Source: Harmothoe impar
Taxonomy: Eukaryota; Annelida; Polychaeta; Phyllodocida; Polynoidae
Length of the DNA: 64,000 nucleotides
Direction: 5' to 3'
Assembly (NCBI GenBank): GCA_947462335.1
Contig: OX381709.1
Span: forward strand, 83,018,622-83,082,621
Shown here piece after piece: positions 35,514-43,514 of this stretch. The position numbers and the translations under genes are program-made. The notes under the pieces were generated by a model. It saw only the letters and a program-made list of their open reading frames with translations, was not told the origin of the DNA and did no database searches. Positions within the stretch are counted from its first letter, which is position 1. Every line of letters starts with the position of its first letter.

Positions 35514-35934
35514 AGTAGTATAGTATGTATCGGAACGGGACTATAGTTAAGTACTGTTTATTACTCAATCGACATGCAGCCAATCAGAGGCCTCCATTTG
35601 GTCACGTGACCCGTTGCCATGGTAACGTGACCTACTTTGGGCTCTCAGCCAATCAGAAGCCAGCATTCTGGGTGACCTACTGACCTACTTAGAAGCTCTC
35701 AGCCAATCAGAGGCCGGCATTCTGGTAACCATGGTAACGTGACCTGCTTACGTCACGTGACCTACTTAGGCTCAGCCAATCAGAAGCCGGCATTCTGGTA
35801 ACTAGGGTAACGTGACCTACTTAGGGTTTTGTTTGTAAACAACACCACGTGGCTCTCTTGTTTGTAAACAACACCACGTGACACGTGACTGTTTGTAAAC
35901 AAACAACTTATATATAGAAAATAAACACAACAAG
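35514..35934 (+). repeat. left terminal inverted repeat with regulatory modules
   Basis: Matches the inverse of 45550-45989 with only a few substitutions and small indels. It contains four tandem modules beginning CCAATCAG (35580, 35649, 35703, 35776), RFX-like palindromes GTTGCCATGGTAAC (35613-35626), GGTAACCATGGTAAC (35724-35738) and GGTAACTAGGGTAAC (35797-35811), five CACGTG sites, three GTAAACA forkhead-like sites (about 35834-35900) and an AT-rich TTATATATAG TATA candidate at 35908-35917. Confidence 0.9.
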
Positions 35935-36022
35935 CTCCATGTTATGTTAAAATTATATTTTCAAAAAAAAAGCACATCTGTTACAGCGTCTATGTGTAAC
36001 TACGCGCGTTCTCATTCAAACA

Positions 36023-36658
36023 CTATAACACTATCATACCGTAGCAGCAGCAGGTAGGACTGGAAGAAAAGCAAGCGCACGAGCAGAAGCGACGACACCA
36101 GTTGCACCATCCGGCCGTCGCGTTGGTAGCCCTACTACTCGTCGCGCGTTCAACTGGAGGTTTAAGAGTGACAAATGACGATTCTTTGTCGACGCGACTG
36201 CTAACATCAGCATCGGCAGCAGCATCGGCAGCATCGGCAGCAGCATCGGCAGCAGCGGCAGCAGCCTCGGCAGCAGCGGTAGCAGCAGTAGCAGCAGCTG
36301 TAGCAGCAGTAGCGTGAGCATTAGCAACAACAGCAGCAGCGACAGTAGCAAGGGCGGCAGAGCGGGCACTAGCAGCGTTATCAGCGGCGTCATCGGCAGC
36401 TGCAACAGCATCAGCAGCAGCAGCGTCGGCATCGGTGGCATGAGTAGCTGCATCGGCGGCAGCAACAGCAGCAGTCACAGCCGCAGCGGCAACAACAACA
36501 ACGTCATCACAACCAGCGTCACTAACAGCCGCAGTAAATGCAGCAGTAGCACGCTGAGCAGCACTAGCAGCAGCAGTAGCAGAGGCTACAGCATCAGCTT
36601 CACATTCGCGCGCCGCTTCGTCATTCCGCTTCATGTCACGGTAGCAACTTTCCATCAT
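36023..36658 (-). CDS. Ala-rich low-complexity ORF inside the left end of the Polinton
   Basis: The minus-strand frame is open from 36781 (GTG) to 36023; the first ATG is at 36658, giving about 211 residues. The centre is almost entirely Ala with Asp/Thr/Val, built from GCN triplet expansions. The C-terminal ~55 residues are of mixed composition with a Cys-rich end (AGWCNWCRRFCSCACF). A (TAG)n run at about 36693-36745 would encode poly-Leu upstream of the ATG, and a TATA-like TATATAAGG lies at about 36787-36795 on the minus strand. The frame may stay open merely because of repeat expansion; no function recognised. Confidence 0.35.
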   Translation of the reverse strand: MMESCYRDMKRNDEAARECEADAVASATAAASAAQRATAAFTAAVSDAGCDDVVVVAAAAVTAAVAAADAATHATDADAAAADAVAAADDAADNAASARSAALATVAAAVVANAHATAATAAATAATAAAEAAAAAADAAADAADAAADADVSSRVDKESSFVTLKPPVERATSSRATNATAGWCNWCRRFCSCACFSSSPTCCCYGMIVL

Positions 36659-36685
36659 GGGGATCTGCAAATTGAGGCGCGGTGC

Positions 36686-36692
<7 letters not shown>

Positions 36693-36745
<53 letters not shown>
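36693..36745. repeat. (GTA)n trinucleotide microsatellite
   Basis: About 17 uninterrupted GTA units, adjoining further GCA/GTA-rich sequence at 36200-36600. Confidence 0.9.
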
Positions 36746-37296
36746 CGTGAACGATGATGACGATGCCGAATACGGTTTCACTCCCCCTTATATACCCTTA
36801 CTCCCCCCTTTTTTTTTCAAGCCACCGGCCAGCTGCCCCCTCACGGCAGGTCTTTAGATCAGCCTTAAGTCGCTTACTACGCGGCTCATCATCCCTCTAA
36901 TCGCATTTTCCAGCCGCCGGCCGGCTGACTGCTGACGACAGGAGAGGGTGATTTGTTTTTCTTTAGATTTAAGCCGCTTACCACACGCACACCCTCTAGT
37001 CACAGACAGAGTGACAGAAAGGGAGGGGGTCGCTTTGTTCACGCTACCTGTAGTTGTTTTTCTATACACACGCTGAGCCCATGACCCGCTAATCCTTTAT
37101 ACAGGTAACACGCGTTCAACTAATTACTCTATTGTATGACAGTCGGTACACGGATTTAATTTTAAACCACCTTCCCATCTGGATCCATGTCTGGCGGGGT
37201 GGAAGGATCCAGCTGAAAAGCGTGATTAGGGCTTTTGTTTCTCTTATGATAGCAGCAGGTCAGCATGCGACAGCTGAAAATGTCAGACTCGCCGCT

Positions 37297-37303
37297 CCTA
37301 TAA
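37297..37303 (+). promoter_or_regulatory. TATA box upstream of the first plus-strand ORF
   Basis: CTATAAAAGACTGAG stands about 225 bp before the ATG at 37525. Related AT-rich/GACTG motifs precede the ATPase (CAATAAAAAGGTCGG, about 38401) and the capsid gene (TATAAATAAAAAGACTGG, about 43452), suggesting a shared promoter type. Confidence 0.55.
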
Positions 37304-37524
37304 AAGACTGAGATGCGTCTCTCTTTCCACACACCCTTCTACCATCGCCGCCGACACCGCCACCGCCGGCCAGCCGACCGCCGCCACCGCCTGCAGTCAC
37401 CGCCATCACGCCAGCAGGGAATTTCGAGCTGAGTCTGCTTATTGCTTATTTTTTTTGTTTGAGCTTTTTGTTTTTTTAAAATTTTTATTTTCACTCAGTC
37501 TTTTTTGTTTCGGAGGAAAGAAAT

Positions 37525-38175
37525 ATGGCGCTGCAGAGGGCGCGAGTTTCTAAAAGACGGTCGCGCGAACAAAGTGCTCTCCTCAACTGCCCGGCTATTT
37601 TTTTATCTCAAAGGAGAGAGCGTCACGTAGTTGAGGTTCACGCTTCTCTTGAAGTGTACCGAATTCTCGAGAAATGCAAAGCTGAGCGCCATCGTCGTTA
37701 TACAAGAGCAGAAAAGGAAAACGTAGCGACATGGCCGAGAGCCGTCTTCTCAGAACAGCATTTACTCTACCATTGCATAACAGCCGCTCTCAGCGCCCCC
37801 ACTCGTTGGGCGTTTCATGAAAAGAAAGAGCGCCGCTACTCTCCTCACCCTGCCTCCTCTTATAAAGTGAGAATAAGTGCTATGAAACGATTCGACAAGC
37901 CGATCGGTTTCTTGGGAGCGACTGCAGCTCCCACTCGGTGGGCGCGCGTTGTGGCCGACGTGAACACGGTCTCTAAACGTTTCGACGTCGTCACTTGTTA
38001 TCCCGCATATTGCAACGCAGCCGAATTGAAGAAGATAGGGACGCACTATTTTAAACCATACGCTCCAATATGTATTTGTCACCGCCGCGCTCACACGCCT
38101 TATTGCTTTTTCGAGACGATCGTGTCACAACACAGAAATAGAAAAAAAAGCGGCAAAGCGACGAGCTTTGCCTAA
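37525..38175 (+). CDS. unknown Polinton ORF with two APTRWA motifs
   Basis: 216 aa, basic, no domain recognised. Start ATG at 37525 follows AAGAAAT; the TATA box CTATAAAA is 220 bp upstream. Residues about 89-96 (SAPTRWAF) and about 134-141 (AAPTRWAR) repeat an APTRWA core, suggesting a duplicated subdomain. Several Cys/His lie in the last third (CYPAYCNA, CICHRRAHTPYC) and could bind metal. The ORF occupies the place where a replication or early gene would be expected in an element that lacks polymerase. The 3' side has AATAAA-like A-rich sequence and a perfect hairpin. Real gene likely from length, promoter and composition; function unknown. Confidence 0.6.
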   Translation: MALQRARVSKRRSREQSALLNCPAIFLSQRRERHVVEVHASLEVYRILEKCKAERHRRYTRAEKENVATWPRAVFSEQHLLYHCITAALSAPTRWAFHEKKERRYSPHPASSYKVRISAMKRFDKPIGFLGATAAPTRWARVVADVNTVSKRFDVVTCYPAYCNAAELKKIGTHYFKPYAPICICHRRAHTPYCFFETIVSQHRNRKKSGKATSFA

Positions 38176-38210
38176 ATGATCAAAAAAAAATAAAAATAAA
38201 AAAAATAATT

Positions 38211-38245
38211 AATCTCCTCCTCCTCCTCCTCCTCCTCCTCCTCTT
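38211..38245. repeat. (CTC)n microsatellite
   Basis: About nine CTC/TCC units between the 37525 ORF and the hairpin. Confidence 0.85.
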
Positions 38246-38269
38246 CTTTTTAAAAAAAATAAATAAATA

Positions 38270-38302
38270 TTTGTATCAGACTCCTCTGGAGTCTGATACA
38301 AA
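38270..38302. terminator. perfect 15-bp hairpin in the ORF-ATPase gap
   Basis: TTTGTATCAGACTCC, loop TCT, GGAGTCTGATACAAA: no mismatch. AATAAATAAAT lies directly upstream (38259-38269). It could be a 3'-end/insulating structure for the upstream mRNA or a small-RNA source; position suggests the former. Confidence 0.6.
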
Positions 38303-38524
38303 CATTTATGACTATTGAGTGAAAATAGAATTTTATCGCAAAAAAAAAAAAAAGAAAAAAAAGTCACTTCTGCCGCCGCTACTGTGACACCGGCCGGTAT
38401 CAATAAAAAGGTCGGCTGACTTTTCTCCACAACCATTCACTACCGACCGTTCGAGTGAGAAACACAGCAGACAGTCAGACACACAACCGCTCTCTGACGC
38501 GTCCTGAAAAAAAAAAAAAAAAAA

Positions 38525-39244
38525 ATGTCCAGTAGTAAAAGCAAACTCTTCACAGAAATTCATTTCGACGCTCGACTACAAGGACCCTTTAGTTGTATCA
38601 TTAGCGGTCCGTCGGGTTGTGGAAAATCGCGCTTGGTGGATCAATTTCTGAGCGACGTGAACAATTTGGTCACGCCGCCGGTGGAAAAGACTTTTTACCA
38701 TTACGGCGAGTGGCAACCTCTGTTTGAAAAAATGCAAAATCAGTACGGTGTGGAATTCAGAGAAGGTCTTCCTAGCAAAGAGTCTATAGCGGGAGACGTG
38801 GAAGTAGCAGAAGACGCTTTACGACCCCACACTCTACTGATATTGGACGATCTGATGAGCAGTTCCAATCAGCAAGTGGTAGCCGACATCTTTACTAAAT
38901 ACTCGCATCACTGGAACGTGAGCGTCATATACATCACTCAGAACCTATTCCAGAAATCACCCGACTTTCGAACTATGAGTCTGAACGCTCACTACATGAT
39001 CGTTTTCAAGAACCCGCGCGACATGGGGCAAATAGCTAGTCTGTCTCGCCAGGTGTTTCCGTCCGACGCGGCGGCCCTCTCTAGTATATTTACCCATGAA
39101 CTCAAGCGACCTCACTCATATCTCCTTCTGGACTTCAAGCAGTCAACACCTGACGATCTGAGAATACGCTCCTCTTTGACGTCCATACACTCTCAGCTAG
39201 TGTTCGTACCGCTAGACAAAAAAAAGAACAAGAGAAAGCAGTAG
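38525..39244 (+). CDS. Polinton DNA-packaging ATPase (FtsK/HerA type)
   Basis: 239 aa. Expected role: translocating the genome into the capsid using ATP. Walker A GPSGCGKS at 28-35, Walker B LLILDD at 104-109, and a sensor-like ITQNLF near 137-142 are all present, in the spacing usual for Polinton and adenovirus-like ATPases. The frame is intact and length is normal. The ATG at 38525 follows a 19-nt A-run. The C terminus is a Lys-rich tail (DKKKNKRKQ). The next ORF starts 6 nt after the stop. Confidence 0.93.
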   Translation: MSSSKSKLFTEIHFDARLQGPFSCIISGPSGCGKSRLVDQFLSDVNNLVTPPVEKTFYHYGEWQPLFEKMQNQYGVEFREGLPSKESIAGDVEVAEDALRPHTLLILDDLMSSSNQQVVADIFTKYSHHWNVSVIYITQNLFQKSPDFRTMSLNAHYMIVFKNPRDMGQIASLSRQVFPSDAAALSSIFTHELKRPHSYLLLDFKQSTPDDLRIRSSLTSIHSQLVFVPLDKKKNKRKQ

Positions 39245-39250
39245 CAAAAA

Positions 39251-39583
39251 ATGTCTTCTCATCTACTCGAAAGACACTTTGGTACTCTCAAGCACTTAGC
39301 TAAGTGCTCGCCAAAGGACTGCTCGCATCTAATAGACTCTGGAAGCGACGATCTGATCGCAGCGTTAAGTGAGATCTGTCACAATTTACTGGTAGGGAAC
39401 ATCCCGCTCAGCGACAAACAACTGGACAAGCTTCGAGAATCGGCTGACGTGTTGAGGGAGGTCGGCAAAAAATCTACGCCCATCAAAAAAAAGAGACGCG
39501 TCTTGGTACAAGAGGGAGGTTTCCTCATTCCGGCTCTCATAGGGATGGCCTTACCGCTTATAAAGAGCATTCTCCGTATATGA
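39251..39583 (+). CDS. small conserved Polinton protein with basic stretch and GGF motif
   Basis: 110 aa. The N-terminal part is helical-looking with LSEICHNLLVGNIPLSDKQ (about 43-62), a segment I recognise from Polinton-associated proteins of other invertebrates. Then come KKKRR (about 77-82) and a hydrophobic tail starting VQEGGFLIPALIGMALPL. The GG may be a cleavage site for the element's protease and the tail could be membrane-active, as in adenovirus minor core proteins, but this is inference. The stop overlaps the next start in ATGA (39580-39583). Confidence 0.65.
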   Translation: MSSHLLERHFGTLKHLAKCSPKDCSHLIDSGSDDLIAALSEICHNLLVGNIPLSDKQLDKLRESADVLREVGKKSTPIKKKRRVLVQEGGFLIPALIGMALPLIKSILRI

Positions 39584-40407
39584 GACACCTCATTCGACAC
39601 CTACTCGCCGACAGCACCACCACCACCACCACTACCGCCACCACCAGCGTCATTGCCACCGTCGTCCCCATGACGGACTCAGAGCAGCAACAACACTACA
39701 AACGTTTAGCGCTCGTGGATCCTGAGACGCTCTACAAATCATCACGAGCAGGTCTACTTCATCATGTGCCCGCTGCTGCTGCTACTACTAGCGCTGCTAC
39801 TACTGCAGTCGCTGCTGCTAGTACTTCTACTGCTCCAAACCTTCCTCCTCTTCCTGATGAGCGCACTGAAAAGAACGAGAGTTCCGCTCCTGCCACCGCC
39901 GCCCGCCTACCTGCCGACATGGCCTATTACCACAAGCAGGCAGAACAGTCCCTTCATCCCGACGCGGCCTTGCACCAGGTGCTACAGTTTATCTACAGGG
40001 ACTTGGATTTAGTGTTGAACGACCCCACTTTGGAATCGCGCGAGAAAATGTTGAAATACCGAAGGTTGTTGAATAGATTGCAATTTTTTCTCGCGAATCC
40101 CCACAACAGCAACATCTCTTCGTCCTACTCTTCTTCGCCCCCGGCTCACCTCCGTCAGTCTGCTGAAGAGGCCAGCGCGTCCCTACTCGAGCGGTTGGTG
40201 AACCAAGTTCCCAAGAGGAATCGCACTCGGACCGTGGCGCTGTACAAACAATTGGAGAAATCCGGTGTGATCAAGTGGAACGAGGACGGTGCGGTGCGCG
40301 AGATGTCGGGTCGGAGAATACCACCTGAGCATCGCATCAACATAGTGGACTTACTGAACGAAGCTGCCAGGTTCAGGAAGACGGCGCCCAGACCGGCGGG
40401 CTACTAG
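39580..40407 (+). pseudogene. conserved Polinton protein, first part, ended by in-frame TAG
   Basis: 275 codons to a TAG at 40405-40407. The N-terminal ~110 residues are Thr/Ala-rich low complexity. Residues about 125-260 match the kind of helical protein found downstream of the ATPase in Polintons (RDLDLVLNDPTLESREKMLKYRRLL; VNQVPKRNRTRTVALYKQLEKSG; VDLLNEAARFRK). The frame stays open after the TAG for another 119 codons to 40767 and contains the family's ending motif (FTKAL...VP...LIGN) directly after it, so the stop interrupts the gene. Function unknown, probably structural. Start ATG overlaps the previous stop. Confidence 0.7.
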
Positions 40408-40767
40408 CCGTTCACGAAAGCGCTGCGCGAAGCAGTTCCCACAGACTCCTTGATCGGAAACCATCTGTATAAAGCGAGCGGACCTGGCCGAAGTTTGGAC
40501 ACACGGCTTGCTGACAGAGGTCGGAAACGACCGAGCTTCGACTCGGAAGAAGGAGAAGCAGCAGCAGCAGCAGCAGCAGTAGCAGCAGCAGACTCTTCTC
40601 TCCAGGTGGACGATCAATCCTCTGACGACGAGGAGGACGACAGTGAACTTTTCCAAACTCCGACTTCCTATAGGAGCGTGGCGAGTAAGAAAAGGAGAGG
40701 GCGCAACCGCCTAGCGGCGAGCTCGTCGTTCACGCCCTCAACAGGCCCACCATGGGCAAACCAGTGA
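40408..40767 (+). pseudogene. 3' part of the same Polinton protein after the TAG
   Basis: Same frame as 39580-40407. It begins PFTKALREAV, continues with VPTDSLIGNHLYK, then an Ala tract and an acidic stretch (SSDDEEDDSE), ending at TGA 40765-40767, which overlaps the integrase start at 40752 by 16 nt. This preserved overlap supports the view that the two parts were one gene. Confidence 0.6.
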
Positions 40768-41630
40768 AGAGACTGACCAAGAAGGAAAAAGAAAAGAAGC
40801 GCGTAGTAGCTAGATATACCGACGTCAAAGCGCCCTCCAGTTTCACTAGCGTGACTAAACTCCAGAAACATCATTTTCGCCACCTGAACCCGGCCGTCAT
40901 CCGAGATGCTTTAGTGTCGCTGGACGCCTACACTAAACATAAACCCATTCGGAGAAAATTCGCAAGGAACAAGACTATAACCGGCGCAATCGATCAGCAG
41001 TGGCAGATAGATCTGATGGACATGCAAGCTTTGGCGTCTCACAACGACCGCTTCCGGTACGTGGTGACGGCGATCGACGTTTTCTCTAGGTACGCGTGGG
41101 CCGTTCCCATTAAATCCAAGAGCGGCGCTGATGTCACCGAGGCCTTCCGAGAGATGACAGGCACTGGCGAGAGACGACCGCGCACTGTTCAGACAGACAA
41201 GGGGAAAGAGTTTTTGAACAAGATCTTTCAAGATCACTTGAAGAGCGAGGGCATAGAGTTCTTCACTGGCGAGAACGACGACATCAAAGCTAGTCTAGTG
41301 GAGCGCTTGAACCGCAGTCTGAAGGAGAAGCTGTGGCGTTATTTTACACACAAGCGCACGTATCGCTACGTAGACGTACTGCACCATGTAGTGTCTTCTT
41401 ACAATCGCACTCACCACAAGACGTTGAAAATGGCGCCGGCTCAAGTCAGCTCGGAAAACAGCGAAACAGTTTTCTACCGACAAGATCTCCCAACTAACAA
41501 ACAAATCGACGAAATATGGAAAAAGAAGAAAAAAACAAAGACGTCCGCCGTCGACGTCATCGCTCCGGGTGACAGAGTGAGGATGTTGAGAACTAAAGGC
41601 GCCTTCGACAAAGGGTACGAGGGAAACTAG
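40752..41630 (+). pseudogene. Polinton integrase (DDE, retroviral type), cut by in-frame TAG
   Basis: 292 codons to TAG 41628-41630. Role: inserting element ends into host DNA, giving a 6-bp duplication. The rve core is complete: Asp87 (WQIDLMDM), Asp149 (QTDKGKEF) and Glu184 (SLVERLNR), with 34 residues between the last two. The N-terminal 20 residues are Lys-rich. The stop falls in the C-terminal SH3-like region after KGYEGN, where relatives have a Trp, and the frame reads on into the linker and chromodomain. Whether a TGG mutated to TAG or the stop is read through cannot be decided from the sequence. Confidence 0.9.
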
Positions 41631-41879
41631 CGCGAGGAAGTGGTCGACGTTGCTAAGACGTTGGGAAGCAGAGGGTTCGAGCTGAAAGACGACAAGGGCG
41701 AGGAGATAAAAGGCGTCTTCTACCCGGAAGAGGTTCAGAAGGTGTACAAGAGTCGTTACGACAACAACTACCTGATAGACGAGGTGTTGCGCCGCAAGAC
41801 CGTCGACGGTAAAGAGTTAGCTTTCGTACGTTGGTTAGGTTACGACGACAAGTTCAACGAGTGGATCCCTGTCAAAAAA
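41631..41879 (+). pseudogene. C-terminal integrase segment with chromodomain
   Basis: Same frame as the integrase. It contains the end of the SH3-like region (FELKDDKGEEIKGVFYPEEV) and a chromodomain (YLIDEVLRRK...ELAFVRWLGYDDKFNEWIP), a common Polinton and chromovirus targeting module. There is no stop before the minor capsid frame; the ATG of that protein (41880) comes straight after a run of seven A. Confidence 0.8.
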
Positions 41880-42998
41880 ATGAACATCACTCTACCTAGC
41901 AACAGCTCTATGGAGTATTATCCTGACAACAGCTTGACGTCTTTCCGAACTCACTTCGACTCGCCGCTCCTTCTGCCCGAAGCGTACGAAGCGGCTCTGA
42001 CTGAGATCATCCTCCCTACAGAATGGACTAACGTGCACGACGACGACTTGATCATCGTTGTTCCTCTGCGCACCAAGGGTTCGCTAGAGGAGGCGATCCA
42101 GGTTTTAAAAGAAACTAAATTCTCCGAAGGAAAAAAACCACAGGTAGACTGGAGGGGAATGAAAAACGCGAACGGTCTGAGAAAGCTAACGTTCAGCTCA
42201 AAATTCCCGCTGAGCTGGAAGGAAGCGAGCTATGTAACGGTGGAAGAGATATCAGACACGTCGGAAGAGCAGCAATTGAAACCGGAAACAAAAAGGTTCA
42301 AGAGAGAGGTCGACTTGAGACAGACGAATGCCGTATACAAGCAGTTCTTGTCCCCGGCGGTGAAGAAGAAGGCGATCAGCGATCAAGCAAGACAGATGAT
42401 CGAAGAGATGGAGAAAGACATGGGAGTGCGCAGTTTCATGCCAAACATATTCGAGATACCTCCTATTTTCACCGGAAGCAACCACACCCTAATCGAGCGC
42501 TTGAGTGAGACGTTGCGAGATGACAGACTAGAGGGCGACAGCTTCTTGCTCAAACCGATGCGGATCTTATCGTACGACGCCAAGACGAAACGCGTCACCA
42601 TCAAACCGCCGAGACACTGTGCTGTCCTGCTGAGTCAGCATCTCGCATGCGTTCTAGGCTTCGGAGAGAAGACGTGTTTCGCGTCGCCGACTACCGGCGC
42701 CTACTCGATGGATGTTTACGGGGACGTGCACTCTGTGTACATATACACCGACATGATCCAGGAGAGACGTGTGGGCGACATGCAAGTGCCGCTGTTGCGC
42801 TGCGTGGCGGTGGACAGAGGCGGAAAGCGTTGAGGTGGCGTGCAAGCTATCAGTTTTCCCCATTTGGATTATTTCCCCTTGAAATCCAAGAGGTTTACCG
42901 AGGTCGGCATCTATTTAAGAGACCGATCCGGTCATTCCATCCCATTCGGTAGAGGCGAGGTGACCGTGACACTTCATCTGAGACCTATTGAGCGCTGA
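41880..42998 (+). pseudogene. Polinton PY-type minor capsid (penton-like) protein with in-frame TGA
   Basis: From ATG 41880 (MNITLPSNSSMEYYPDNSLT, a hallmark start of this family) to TGA 42996-42998, 372 codons with one internal TGA at 42831-42833. N-terminal jelly-roll-like part, a charged middle (KRFKREVDLRQ) and a C-terminal part with LACVLGFGEKTCF and VPLLRCVAV. After the internal TGA the frame continues with the normal end (FTEVGIYLRD, IPFGRGEVTVTLHL). The TGA could come from CGA or TGG. Family role: vertex/minor capsid protein. The integrase frame runs into this one without a stop. Confidence 0.8.
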
Positions 42999-43009
42999 AA
43001 GAGAGAAAA

Positions 43010-43435
43010 ATGATGCGTCAACGCGTTCCGTACTTTCCACCCAGGCGCACCGTCGGCAGAGGGTACAGCGATTACTACAACGCGCAGCTGGGCAACGGCG
43101 TCAACGTGTACAGCGGGCGCTCTTTCCAGAGCGGGCACGGTTTGGGCGGCGCTCTGTTAGGTCTGATGCGCTCGGCTACCCCGCTATTGAAGTCGGTGGG
43201 AAAAACGCTGCTCCGCGCCGGTGTGGGCGTAGCTAAAGATGTGCTGGCGGGTCGGACTTTAAAGAGCAGCGTGAAAGACCGAGGCGCAGGCGCTCTGAAG
43301 AGACTGGCGAGTACGGCGTTCTCGGGAGGAAAGACGCCTGTCGCGTCTAAGAAAGGGTCGAAACGTCGCCCGCATTCTCCTCAGACGGGCGGTGGCTCTT
43401 GCAAGAGACGTAGAGGGGATGTATTCGACCGGTAA
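43010..43435 (+). CDS. pVI/pX-like Polinton minor protein
   Basis: 141 aa, intact. It has a Gly-rich segment (GHGLGGALLGLMRS), an amphipathic stretch (PLLKSVGKTLLRAGVGVAKDVLAG), then a Lys/Arg-rich C terminus (KKGSKRRPHS, CKRRRGD). The HGLGGALLG segment resembles the processing sites used by adenovirus-like proteases, but this is inference. Such proteins in Polintons are compared with adenovirus pVI/pX (membrane lysis, protease cofactor). It starts 11 nt after the minor capsid stop and ends 80 nt before the capsid gene. Confidence 0.7.
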   Translation: MMRQRVPYFPPRRTVGRGYSDYYNAQLGNGVNVYSGRSFQSGHGLGGALLGLMRSATPLLKSVGKTLLRAGVGVAKDVLAGRTLKSSVKDRGAGALKRLASTAFSGGKTPVASKKGSKRRPHSPQTGGGSCKRRRGDVFDR

Positions 43436-43451
43436 GCGCCTAGGCGTTCAG

Positions 43452-43459
43452 GTATAAAT
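43452..43459 (+). promoter_or_regulatory. TATA box of the major capsid gene
   Basis: GTATAAATAAAAAGACTGG, about 60 bp upstream of the ATG at 43515, is the clearest TATA-like site in the element. AATAAA within it may also end the preceding mRNA. Confidence 0.6.
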
Positions 43460-43514
43460 AAAAAGACTGGAGGCGGCCGGCGTCAGTCTGTCGGCCGCGT
43501 GAAGAGAGAACACA

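Noticed and set aside
36102..36694. Ser/Ala-rich plus-strand ORFs over the triplet repeats
   Set aside because: Triplet expansions keep several frames open; no start context or unique sequence supports these.
38209..38563. Minus-strand Phe-rich ORFs
   Set aside because: Generated by A-runs and (CTC)n.
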